A stretch of 64,000 nucleotides of DNA from assembly GCA_028023455.1 (NCBI GenBank), contig JAQFVV010006255.1, positions 3,596,001-3,660,000 of the forward strand. The letters are read 5' to 3'. Positions 23,471 to 34,669 of this stretch are shown piece after piece; the stretch's first letter is position 1, and every line of letters begins with the position of its first letter. A model generated the notes under the pieces. That model was not told where the DNA came from. It did not search any database and was given only the letters and a program-made list of their open reading frames with translations. Both the position numbers and the translations under genes were made by a program. The DNA is from Epiperipatus broadwayi (Eukaryota; Onychophora; Udeonychophora; Euonychophora; Peripatidae).

Positions 23471-23839
23471 TTTATAAAAAATATTTAAAAGGTTTGCTCT
23501 ATTAATATCTAAAATACTAAGCTTAAAGTGTTTACATTTTAATTTTGAGATAAATCAGTTAAAAATATTATTATTAGATAAGATTATTTCATTTTGCAAT
23601 TGTCAGTTTTAATTGGTTCTTTGCCTAAATATATCATATTAAAGTTTATCTAGATAACATGTTATATTTTCAGTATTTACACAAACAGACCCACTTGTAG
23701 AACTATATATTCAGTTATTATAAAAGTAATTATTAACACCACATGACCACCATCTCTTATGCTTGTGTATAACTGTTGTTAAAACAGGCAAAACTCATTA
23801 TATGTATTGCCACACACAGAAAGATAGAGTAATCAATGG

Positions 23840-24005
23840 ATGCCAGAAGGCTTGTGCATAAAATCCCCATCTAGTGCCTACTCATTCAATATCCCCAGAC
23901 TAGTTTCTGGTTTGTGGCCTTCGTCAGTGAGGAGCCTTGGATCTGAGAGCAATTATGCTGATAACTGTATGAGCTGTTTTGGGGTTATTTCCCAAAATGC
24001 AAATT
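23840..24005 (-). repeat. PLE family D-like terminal repeat with hammerhead motif
   Basis: The minus strand carries CTCACTGACGA, CCAGAAAC and GTCTGGGGATATTG in the same order as the 45.7 kb family D copies. Stem I strands are complementary. About 370 bp to the left lies a PLE RT scrap on the other strand, so orientation within any single element is unclear. Confidence 0.55.
23888..23938 (-). ncRNA. hammerhead ribozyme motif, type I topology
   Basis: Read on the minus strand: TCCTCA (stem I), CTGACGA (core), a GG...CC stem II with a 7-base loop, GAAA (core), C-TA-G (one-pair stem III), TC (cleavage after C), then TGGGGA (stem I). The stem I strands pair over six positions with one wobble. All invariant core positions are present. 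Very short stem III is typical of PLE hammerheads, which are thought to act as dimers. Stem II is weak here. Confidence 0.6.
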
Positions 24006-24353
24006 GGTCATATAAACCGTTGATTAAGGATTAATGAATTCACTTCTGTTCTGCATGATTTACTATTGTGCCAGAGTGGCTGATGTTTGAATTCAAGATC
24101 CATGCATCATATTTCAATCTATTACTTTACATACTTAAAGTTCATATATAAATTTCATATGAATTTTCAGATAACTATTCGAAAATTTTTATTTTATTTC
24201 TCTTGTTAATTAAAATTGTCCTTTTTTATATTATCTTATAATATTTTTAATTTGTTAAATACATATTGTTTTAAAATGGAAATTAAATTCTTTGTTGTAG
24301 CTTTGTTCATGCACATTTATTTCGATCTGAAGTTTTAATTTGCTTTGTTCTGA

Positions 24354-24354
<1 letters not shown>

Positions 24355-24396
<42 letters not shown>

Positions 24397-24405
24397 CTCA
24401 GAATG

Positions 24406-24444
<39 letters not shown>
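24355..24444. repeat. (TA)n microsatellites at the left edge of PLE family A
   Basis: Two TA runs separated by about 15 bp (ACTCAGAATGTA) end exactly where the PLE-related sequence begins. Confidence 0.95.
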
Positions 24445-24447
<3 letters not shown>

Positions 24448-26018
24448 ATTACAAGAATAAAGCTAAACTAGTCAATATAAAATCAAAACTACCCCAAATC
24501 TAAAATTAAACCAGACCAGCATAAAAATAATATTAAAACACAACCTAAGGTTTCACTGCTACAAGCAGACTTCTCAAGTGTAAAGAACTACAAAAAAACC
24601 ACACATTATATATACTATTAAAAACTACCCACAAATCCATTCACTTCCCTTCCACCCTTAATATTAAAAGAACTCTTAAATAAGTTAATTGCTTCAGAAT
24701 AATAAATTTTCAATAATAAAGACTCTTTAATTCTTCTTTTGATTTCATTTCTCTCAAAGAAGACAACCCTAGCTTCATCAAAATCAATAGTGTGGCCTGT
24801 ATCCTTTTCATGGACATACAAAGCAGAACTAAGATATCTATTTTTAACTCTACTTTTATGAACCTTTATTCTTTCATTTAAACTCAAACTACTCTGACCT
24901 ATGTAAACCTTCTTACAAAATAAACAAGGAATAAAATATACCACACCAGGAATAGTCTTTCTATCAAAAACTTCTTTTGTATTATTTAATAAATTATTCA
25001 ATGTAACACCCCTTTTCCAAGCAATTTTCTTATTTCCAAACAATTTACTAATTCTACACACAATTTTATAAGAAGACAATTTAAATGGCAAAGAAATAAA
25101 ATCATATTTTTCTTTAACCTTTACATCCTTACAAATATTACTATTAAATAAAATACTTTTAACAAATTTATTAGAGTATCCAACACTCAAATAATCTTTA
25201 TAAAATTGATATTTCTGAAACAAAGCTACCCCACTAGAATTATTTAATTTAATATTCCTATGACAATAATTCCTTAAAGCAGCTACTTTATGAGATACAG
25301 ACTGATAGCTATCAGGTTTAATTATAGATCTTAATTCTTTACTTTTAACTAAATGACTGCACAATAAACAATTAGTTTCTATATTTCTAATCACCAAAAG
25401 ATCTAAAAATTTTAACTTACCAAAATCTAACCCCCTCCTTCTAACACAAATTTTATAGAAGGATCAAAACAATTAAACTCATTTACAAATTCCTTCAATT
25501 TATCATTCTCAACTACAAATAAACAATCATCAACATATCTGACAAATAATTTTACATATAAACAATTCTTTTTAATAATAATTTCCTCTTCCATAAAACT
25601 AATATAAACTGAACATACTAAAGGAGAAATAATATAACCTATTATCCACCCTTCCTTAATCTTATAAAAATTACCTCTATAAATAAAATACATAGAATCT
25701 TCCAATAACAAAAGCAAATCTTTAATTACCTTAATTTTATTTTTTGATAAAGAACTTTTCTTAATCAATACAGACAAAAGAACATCAATACTGCTTAACC
25801 TATTAACAGACTGATACATATTTTCAATATCTAAACTTCCAAATACCCAATTACTTTCCATTTTAAAATTATTAATCTTATCAAAAGCCTCAAAAGAAGA
25901 AGAAACTGTGTACTGACCAAAATCAACAAATTGTTTTAAAAAATTATTCAAGAATCTAGAAATACCCTCTACAACACTACCTGTAAAATCAAAAATAAAT
26001 CTTAAAGGAAAAATCTTA
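24445..26018 (-). pseudogene. Penelope-like element family A: 3' part of RT plus GIY-YIG endonuclease
   Basis: This is the best preserved coding sequence in the window. On the minus strand the RT palm lies at 26018-25436, with SLDIENMYQSV, a GYIISPLVCSVYISF block and the catalytic VRYVDDCLFVV (YVDD at 25537-25526). The frame is lost in a run of five G (plus-strand C at 25431-25435) and resumes one frame over as GKLKFLDLLVIRN, continuing to 24618. That part holds a connector followed by GIY-YIG motifs GVVYFIPC and KKVYIGQSS, then the conserved Arg/Glu region NEIKRRIKESLLL. In PLEs RT makes the cDNA and the GIY-YIG domain nicks the target. The N-terminal RT is missing (5' truncation at about 26018). 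The 3' untranslated part runs to 24445 and carries the inverted partner of the 26.29 kb motif. Confidence 0.9.
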
Positions 26019-26395
26019 AAGTTAAAAATAGATATCTTAGTTCTGCTTTGTATGTCCATGAAAAGGATACAGGCCACACTATTGATTTTGATGAAGCTAA
26101 GGTTGTCTTCTTTGAGAGAAATGAAATCAAAAGAAGAATTAAAGAGTCTTTATTATTGAAAATTTATTATTCTGAAGCAATTAACTTATTTAAGAGTTCT
26201 TTTAATATTAAGGGTGGATGGGAAGTGAATGGATTTGTGGGTAGTTTTTAATAGTATATATAATGTGTGGTTTTTTTTTGTAGTTCTTTACACTTGAAAA
26301 GTCTGCTTGTAGCAGTGAAACCTTAGGTTGTGTTTTAATATTATTTTTATGCTGGTCTGGTTTAATTTTAGATTTGGAGTAGTTTTGATTTTATA
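26018..26395 (+). repeat. inverted copy of the PLE family A 3' end
   Basis: From AGTTAAAAATAGATATCTTA at about 26018 the plus strand repeats the reverse complement of 24835-24485 with very few changes. It includes the last part of the GIY-YIG domain (frame 26048-26251: VHEKDTGHTIDFDEAKVVFF to the same C-terminus) and the 3' untranslated region. The two copies are head to head with 3' ends outward, so they form a foldback with a loop of about 1.2 kb. It ends in a TA run (26391-26407). Confidence 0.9.
26290..26333 (+). ncRNA. hammerhead-like fold in PLE family A terminus, altered core
   Basis: ACAC and GTGT can form stem I. CTGC-TTGTA-GCAG is a strong stem II hairpin. GAAA follows, then CC-TTA-GG as a 2-bp stem III and TT before GTGT. 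The CUGANGA box, however, is replaced by TTGAAAA here, and by GTGAGAA in the second copy at 29.74 kb. The layout is hammerhead-like but the catalytic box does not match, so activity is doubtful. Confidence 0.3.
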
Positions 26396-26409
26396 TATAT
26401 ATATATACT

Positions 26410-29070
26410 TATGCTTATTATATTGACTTTTCAATTTATGATTTTTAACATTCATAGGTATTCTTATATATAATGTTACTTTTTTGCTTTTTTACTTATA
26501 TATTTATTAAATGTTTAGCCATATGTTCAAGTTGGGCAATAGACTTTTACTCAATAATGTTGACAAAGGTTAATAAAGTTCGCTTCTATAGGCTAATTTT
26601 ATATATAAAAAGTTTATATCGGAACGTCATTAACAAGTAAAATTTATCACATACTTGATTTATAATAATAAATACGATACATTAATAATGTATTATAAGA
26701 AGATAGCTAATCGTTACCACCCTGTCCCGACTTATTTAATCAGAATAGCTATGATCTTGGCGATATTTGTTTTCAGCGGAAATATATAGGTAGATAAATA
26801 AAACAATATTATATTAAATGTCCACACAGATAAATAGATAAATTTAACTATTCAATTTGTCTAGTTATATTTTCTTTTAGCTCAGCTATAAATAAACAGC
26901 TTATCTAGCGAAAAAAGCTCCTAATGATAAATGACCATCTTTTCTCTTTTGGCAATTAATTTGGTATTATATCTTCAAATTATATAAATAATAAGACGTC
27001 TAGCTTTATAGACAATAATGAAAACTTAATTAGTTAAGAGAAAAGAAATAACAATAGATCAACAATATTAGAAATATTGATGCAAGATGACAACCAAAAT
27101 TTCACTAGTGCTTATAAAGGATTATAATTGTCATTTGTTTATATAGTCTAATAATCTAAAAGGCATTAAAGTGTCCAGGTTTATAATTAATAAGACTTGA
27201 AGAATAAATATTTGGCATATAAGATAAAATTGCAGCAAAATATATTTTATTATATTGTATAAAATAGACACAATAGTGTGTGTTATGTATAGGTATCATA
27301 TTGACTAGTTTTTATATGGTTAAGCTTACTTAACTTGGTTAGTAATGGGAGTATGGCTGTATAGTTTGTTCAATACTTACGTATTAGTCCAGCAATATTT
27401 ATTTCGGAAAAATGACGACCAATAACCTTATTTACTGGAAACGATAGATCTACACACATTTAGTCTTTTTTGTGTGTGAGAATTATCTTCTACCATCTAA
27501 ACTTATAAAAAATTATATTTTGAAAAATAGCCACCTATAACTTTATTCGGTGGAAATGAAACAAACAGCTTTACATTTTTTGTGAGAGAAATGATCTTTC
27601 TACAAGAAAAAAATTTAATTAACAATCTAAATTTATTACCAAAAAGAAAAAAATATACATATATATAACCATGTAATTCCATCCATTTACAAAAAGTTGT
27701 TTTTAGCATCACTGCAGTGGACCGAACTTTCTTACCTCGAATCACATTCCGCTATGAATGTCTATTCTCTTACGACAATCCTGAACGAAACACCACCATT
27801 GTTTGTTGAACTGTAGATATAAAGTGTGATATCATGGCCGTAAAATTAATTAACAGCAAAAAACAACATTTTGATTAATAACTTTCTCCTTTTTGGAATA
27901 TTATTTAATATTCACTTATAAAATTAATTCATTTTCTTTTTAGAAGATGGTAAATGCGTTTACTTCGGTCTTTATACAAACAATTCTTTGTGCCGATGAC
28001 TATCATCACTGCCGGACTCGTATATAAGTACCGTTTACTCTTATAATAACCTAGTAAAATGATTTAAAATTGGTGCGATGTTGATTTCATTAAAATGTAT
28101 AATGAGATGTGAATAAAAGCAATGGCAAACGACTACTGATGACAATTAAGTAGTTCACCAAGTGGTATTTAATTGTAATACACTTTGTCTTAACTATCCA
28201 AACTGCTCTCCAGAATACATTTAGCTATCACTAAAAATATATATGAAAGGCATACTTTAGAATGTCATGATGACTTAAATTGACTTTAGATACTCAGTGA
28301 TAGAAGTTTAAATCAATAACACAAATATGTTATTTTAAACATTAACAGTTTTTATAAATGTGGTAAACATTGTTTATGTCCACTCCTACTATTGCGATTT
28401 CAACTTAAATAAAACCTTGTGAGTAATGTTAGTAGTGTTAATGACACTATGGTAAAAATAGAATTGTTTAAAGTATATATCTGATCTTCATATATAAAGT
28501 AACTACGTAAAGTGCCATGAAACACTAATGTTATGAAATATTATATTCTGTTATTGATTTCTTATCTGTATAAATCTGATAAAAATATTAATCGTATTAT
28601 TAATAGTTAAATTAATCAATAATAAAGAACTATTGGATAGAAGAAAGGTATACATTTAGAAAGCTATAATGATTGTATAATGGAACAACAACATTATTAT
28701 AGTATTATATTAGATTACATTATTTTATTATGTTAGATTAGTCTTTATTAAGCATGCACTTGTAAATACTTTAATACTAATATTTTACAATATGCTGTAT
28801 GTCTAAAAACATTTCTATCATATTAAGGTGGCCTGTGAGTGTTCCATCTTCAGATTTTCAATTGGATGGATGGTTGAAAAGTTTGAGTGTGGAGTGGATT
28901 GAAGCCTGTCCATTAAAATATGTAGATTGGCTATCTTAATATATATCAGCACTTGTTGCATATATGTGCAGAGATGATAATCTGGACCAACTGATGCTTG
29001 CTAGTTTAGTATGAAATACGTATATTGGTGATTATTTATCTTTTTGACATATATGGGTTTAAGTGTATCA
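26410..29070. other. intergenic DNA with some CpG-containing unique stretches
   Basis: No coding sequence is recognised. Parts (26.6-26.8, 27.36-28.05 kb) keep CpGs and look unique, in contrast to the surrounding TE relics. A diverged tandem pair lies at 27395-27612. The frame at 27745-27503 (minus) has no recognisable features. Confidence 0.4.
27395..27612. repeat. diverged tandem pair, about 116 bp period
   Basis: Unit 1 has GAAAAATGACGACC, AATAACCTTATTTACTGGAAA, CACACATTTAG and TTTTTTGTGTGTGAGAATTATCTTCTAC split across its length. Unit 2 repeats the order as GAAAAATAGCCACC, AACTTTATTCGGTGGAAA, GCTTTACATTTTTTGTGAG and ATGATCTTTCTAC. Divergence is high. Confidence 0.6.
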
Positions 29071-29075
29071 GTATT

Positions 29076-29143
29076 ATAAGATAGAGTGGAGAGTGGTGGG
29101 TTGTATGAAAGTCTGTGCTCATATATCGTATATATTACATATA
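29076..29143 (+). repeat. short dispersed repeat, copy 2
   Basis: Matches 7301-7373 over about 60 bp (ATAGAGTGGAGAGT, TGAAAGTCTGTGCTCATAT) in the same orientation. Nothing else in the flanks is shared. Confidence 0.6.
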
Positions 29144-29149
29144 TTGATA

Positions 29150-29660
29150 CAGGTATATAATAAGCCTGTATTTCAGTTATACTATAGTATGTCAATTATT
29201 ACTTCTAGAACGATTAATAAGGTTTGGTTTAAATTAAAATCATATTATTAGAAGCAGCTTTAGTTACTCGGTACCCTAATATATGTTTTTATATTTAAAA
29301 TAAAATATTAGTAATTTTAATTAAAATTCCACTCATTGCATTTTAAGTGGGTGATTAAAATTATTGTGGTTTCTAATCACATATATTTAGCCATGAATTG
29401 CTTTTCTCTATTTACTTAATGTTCCAAGATAATAATAAATATTAAAACAAAATATTCATAACTTGGATATGCTCAATAATATATTCTTGCTATATATAAT
29501 AAAGAGCAAATTCCTAATCTACTGTCTTAAAGTAAATTTTTATATTTAAATATAATTTAAAAACTATAGTAAAACAAGTTAAAAAAATAGTTAAAGAATA
29601 GAAAATTTTAACACGAATTCATATTATAACTGAAGAACAATAAAGCATTTTAAAGATATG
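29150..29660. other. intergenic DNA, nothing recognised
   Basis: AT-rich sequence with no recognisable frame or repeat. Confidence 0.5.
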
Positions 29661-29662
29661 AT

Positions 29663-29840
29663 TATAAACATTACAAGCATAAAGCTAAACTAGTCAATAT
29701 ATAATTATATACATATTGTATAGTTTTTGTAATTCTTTACACGTGAGAAGTCTGCCTGTAGCAGGGAAACCTTTGGTTGTGTTTAATATTATTTTTTGCT
29801 GGTCTGATTGAATTTTGGATTTGGGTAATTTTAATTAGAT
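29663..29840. repeat. solo ends of PLE family A, interior missing
   Basis: 29663-29701 repeats the outermost left end of the family A element (AAACATTACAAG, AAAGCTAAACTAGTCAATAT). 29720-29836 repeats the opposite-orientation 3' end (ACACGTGAGAAGTCTGCC, GAAACC, GGTTGTG, GCTGGTCTGATTGAATTTTG). The coding part is absent. A small inverted arrangement like that of the 24.4-26.4 kb copy is implied. Confidence 0.75.
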
Positions 29841-29844
29841 ATGA

Positions 29845-31230
29845 TTATGTATTTGAATAAAAGAAACGAATAGGAAGAATAGTTGGAATTAATATCAAAG
29901 CATAAGTAAAGATTATGAATGTACATCATTATCATTCGTTTAAATAAAATAAATTACTTCTCGATGGGGAAGCTTATTTCAAGTCACTTGAGTTGATCTT
30001 GAGTAGGCGATTGGAAAATATATCTCATTTGGATTAATCATCATTACTATTATATACTTGCTAAGGGTTGAGAGGTTATTTTCAGGCTTAAATATAAATA
30101 AAATTAGTGGTGCTAATTTCTAATATCTCTGGAATATGTTCGTTAAAAATATGGGTTTATTTAATTAAAGAAAATAAAATACATTTATTACAAAGAAAGA
30201 TAGACTACCAAATGAATTAATTACAATAAATTTTCTTCTCTAATAAACTCAAGAAGAGAAATGAGATATATAAAAATGTTCTAAGATAAAGAAACATAGA
30301 TTTATATTTATGGAATAAAATAAAGAAAAAGTGGGTGAAACTAAAGAGATGGATAATGTAATAGTAGAAAGTTTTTTCTTTAGATTATGCTGGGATTAAT
30401 TATATAATACGAATATTTAAAAGAAGAGCCAAAAGTATTAATACAAAACTTCATTTTATAAATATATACATATGTAGAGATATAAATAAGTGGGAAATAG
30501 GGAGTTGGTGAGTAAGAATAAATCAAGATTACTGTGATAGCTGAAATATTTATAAACATGAAAAGGTACGCAAGAATTGTTTTAAATAAAAGCTTTAATA
30601 AATTTATAGGTGTCTAACTGTACACATAACTATGATCATGTTAGTAGAATAAAATAATAAAATACTATATGTAGAAGCTGTTTCCAAGGCTTCTATATTT
30701 ATATATTATTTAAATTAAATAATAATACTCGTTATTAACAGTAATATCACAAAAAAATTAATCTATTATAATAACTTATACTACTGAATAATCAACTTTT
30801 AGCATTTTAGTTTACATAAGCATACACTCTGATATGCATAATATGTCCAAGACATGTCAAAACATAAAAATATGTAACAAAATTGATTTATTGCAAATGA
30901 TAATCATTTATAAATAATAATTAGCTTCATGGATTTTGTTTCTGGTATGCTATTTAGAAGTTGTATTTAAATATTCAAGAGTTTTATTATCATTAAATTT
31001 TATTCTAAGGATCAAAATCATATATTTTTAATTTAGATAATTGCATATAATATTCATTTATATATAGTAATTAAGTTTTAATAGATACAGTTTTTGAAAA
31101 TATAAGTAGAAGTTCTGAAGAAGATTGCTGGGGCAATCAAAACTGTCAATAGTGTATTGTAAAAAAGCATTGTAAAAAGTAATAAAGCACATTGATGATA
31201 TTAATATTATATAATACATATGTATTTTCC
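29845..31230. other. AT-rich intergenic DNA
   Basis: No gene or repeat recognised. Confidence 0.5.
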
Positions 31231-31256
31231 ATATATATATATATATATATATATAT

Positions 31257-31295
<39 letters not shown>

Positions 31296-31347
31296 ATTAA
31301 TAAACATTATATATATATATATATATATATAATGTTTATTAATTAAA
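31230..31347. repeat. TA microsatellites with perfect palindromes
   Basis: A TCC(AT)nGGA palindrome (from about 31230) is followed by a second, perfect 54-bp palindrome at 31293-31346. The second has 16-bp unique arms (TTAATTAATAAACATT and its complement) around an alternating AT centre. Confidence 0.9.
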
Positions 31348-31349
31348 AA

Positions 31350-32220
31350 CTATTATATATACATATTTCTTGAATAGAATCATGCATTTTTAATTTAAAT
31401 AAATATTATTGTGTTGGCAATTGGGGGAAAAAAATAAGACTGGTTTAATATGCAGGGTCACCTGGTGAAGTCCCTACTTCTAAATAAAATACTATAAATT
31501 TATGAGATAATTGTTGATTTTCTTTATGCATTGACATAAGTCTCTAACTATTTATTTATTGCCATGCTTGTGTATGGTTTGATCAATAAACTTCATTAAC
31601 ACATATTATTATTGACAATGGCAGAAATTAAAATATTATTGACAATGACAGAAATTATAATATGTGTGTCCAAGTAAAAAAGTGACTGATATTTTCTCCA
31701 AGATGCCTCAAGTGCCATCTCTGAATCACTGCATATATTGTGGAATAAAATTTTAGCTATTAATAACAAAAATTGTAAGATATTAGCATGTCTTGTATAA
31801 ATAAAGAATAATAAAAATAAATTTTAAGGATTTGTTACAATGTTGTATTGGGTATTTTTTATAATGTTTAAAGTATATCATTTATAAAGCATTTAATAAA
31901 AGATTGTTAAATTATGATGCACACTGCTATTATTTTTAAAAGAAAATAATCTATTGTATTTAATAATTTTTAATATTGTTTAAAGAAATTTATAAAGCAC
32001 TGTAAAAAAGTGAGCTTTTTATAATTATTGTAAGTCAACATTTTTCTATATAAATAATGTGAAACTATCACTTGTATTGATTTTTATTAATTTATTGTGC
32101 AAATTGACCTAAGTATTATAAAGCAAAACTCCATGGTCTATCTATATAAAATAGGTAGATAATATATAGATAAAATATAAATGATATTATTTTATTATAA
32201 GTTGACATTATCTTTCCTGC
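31350..32220. other. AT-rich intergenic DNA
   Basis: A short direct repeat of about 28 bp built on AAATTA(A)AATATTATTGACAATG is seen at 31605-31660. Nothing else is recognised. Confidence 0.45.
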
Positions 32221-32221
32221 T

Positions 32222-32990
32222 TATTTTTTATATTTTTTATAATTAACCATATATACATTAATATTTTAATTAATACATGAACTTTTAAAATCAGACAAAT
32301 ATACATGCCATTTTAATATTTGCTTTCTTACATGTTAATTAAATATTTATAAATTTTACTTTATCAAGTGAAAATATACTTAAAGGAAATTGTAAAAGTT
32401 TATCAAATTCAGTATTTATTCTCTTGCAGTTCTCATGACATTTTAAAATTTACTTTTTAACATGTTAAATAGTCTTTAAACTGACATCCTTAAAATGATC
32501 AATTTTGTAGTAAACATTTATTAAATTCAGTAATATTTCTCTTATTATATCTGTGCCACATTAAATTTTATTTTAACACATGTCAATTATATTTAAATTA
32601 AAATCTTAAAAGTTTATCAAATTCATTATTATAACTGATCTAAATTGTTAGTGTTCAAATGAGAAAATAAATAAGTGATACAAACCCAATTTCATTAATT
32701 TAAAATATATTTACAAAATCAAATATTTAGCCTATTTTTTATTATCATATCTGCATTAGCATTTTAATTAATTAACAGAGGATAATATCATTAAAATCAG
32801 GCAAATACCCATGCCATTTTTAATTTTACTTTAACACATGTTAAATATGTATTTAAACTAAAATTTTAAAAGTTTATCAAATTCATTATTATAACTATTT
32901 AAATTATTATTATTCAATTGAAAAATGAAATACATGGTACAAATGCAATTTAACTAATTTAAAATATATGTACAAAATCATTCTTTAAGC
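32222..32990. repeat. diverged satellite-like array
   Basis: TTTATCAAATTCA-type anchors recur at 32398, 32517, 32613 and 32873. A second anchor, TGCCATTTTAA...TTTAACACATGTTAAAT, recurs at about 32305, 32437, 32550 and 32813. A longer period of roughly 507 bp is visible between 32225-32320 and 32728-32825 (TTTTAATTAATTAACA, AATCAGGCAAATACCCATGCC and their variants). This is an old, much diverged tandem array with possible higher-order structure. Confidence 0.6.
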
Positions 32991-32994
32991 TTGC

Positions 32995-33805
32995 TTAATC
33001 AAAAACAATACTTTTCATTTAAAAAAAATTTCAACTCTGTAATTTTTTAATCAGTGCTGCCCTCTTTCTGGGTTATTACAATATTATTGAAAAACAATTA
33101 CCATAGAGATTTTCCATAAAAAAAATTTAAAACAATTAAAACAAAAAATTTTATACTAGTAAAATTCTATACTAAAAAGAAAGAAAATCATGCAGGATTT
33201 TTCAAGATTCATGCAATATTTGTTGAGTTACAAACAAGAAAACATTCACATTTATATAGTAATATCAATAACAAGTTTCCAAATAAATGAAAAAGTGTAA
33301 GAATTAATGTATTCTATAAAAATAAAACATAATTTTAGGTTGTTGACTAATTATATACTAATCAATATGATTTCCATGGCTTATAAAATATTCATGTAAA
33401 TATCAATGAATATGGTTATGATTTGGGTGGAAGTGTGTAAAATTTTGGAAGAAATTTGGATTAAAAACAAATAACAACAGTTAATTCATTGTTATTTGGC
33501 TGATTAAACTATAAGAAGATAAACCTTTTTTTTTTCATTTTTAGATGCAAGCAAAACTTAGAACAGATTATGCACAAATAAACTGTGTAAAAATCTTGAA
33601 TATATTGAATAGACTTGGATTCTAAAAAATGATTAAGGACCTTTAGAAGAATATTTTTTGTAAATACCAAATGGAAAATATACATTCATTGAAAGATAAA
33701 AATGAAATTAAATTAAAACACAATGTTTATTATCATTTTTATTATTTACTTTGTTTTTAAAAAAATTACAGATTGAGATAGCAAGATTGAAGGTATGAAT
33801 GAGAT
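32995..33805. other. AT-rich intergenic DNA
   Basis: No gene or repeat recognised. Confidence 0.5.
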
Positions 33806-33811
33806 TTCTAT

Positions 33812-34669
33812 TGTAACGGAAATGGACGATTGATGCTTCTATTTATTTATTTAGATATATAATAAATATTCTTAAATTCAAACTCATCCACCTTCCATTA
33901 CCGCAAGCAAAGAGAACATAGCGACATAAACGAATCTATATTCCTATTTGACTGAACCTCTGACCATACGGATATTGCCCCAGGTTATCTTTCCTGGTCA
34001 AATGTCTCTCGACTGCTGTAATCATTAAAGAATTACAGCACTTGGATAAGTTATAAATCAAATGGGATCAAGAATACTGCACCACTAGCCTCACGTGTTA
34101 TTTAGTACTCAAAATGGAGTAATAATTATAGCCCAAACCCTTCTGGATATATTAACTATTTGGAATGGCGAAGAAATGAGATGAAACAGACAAAATAATT
34201 AAGAAACATTTAATATAATAAATAAATAACAAAAAAAGAAATCAGTTGAAATATTTACATGCAATAAAAAATCATTTAGTTATAATGCTACGATTAAGTG
34301 TATGGGTTAAATCCTATAAACGATTATAATTTATTACAATAAATTATCCATTTTACAGTAGTCATTCCCAGTATTAGAAATAGTCTAATTAGTGTCTATC
34401 TCATGAATATCTGGGATTTGCAATTGCTTTAAATTAAAGTATGTGCACATATGTTCTATATAGGTATGATATGCAATTTACCTAGGTTTTCTTAGTCTCT
34501 GATATGAATTAAAGTCCTGCTGACCATCACATGGAATTCCTCCACTTCTTTAGCAGGGAATGGTCACTCTTAGATTGGACTTGGTTTCTGGAATTTCTCC
34601 TTATTCGTAGTGACTTCTCCATACTAAGACATCAAGGGCATGGCAGGCGGATTATCGGCAGTTGTTACA
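33812..34669 (+). repeat. LTR-like segment (candidate)
   Basis: The segment starts TGTAACGG and ends GTTGTTACA, so the outer six bases (TGTAAC/GTTACA) form the inverted terminal hexamer usual for LTRs. It is followed directly by TGGTGAGGGTGACC, where a tRNA primer-binding site beginning TGG would be expected. The 858-bp length and the richer, CpG-containing composition fit an LTR. No second copy, no target-site duplication and no gag-pol reading frame were found nearby, so this is a candidate only. Confidence 0.35.
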
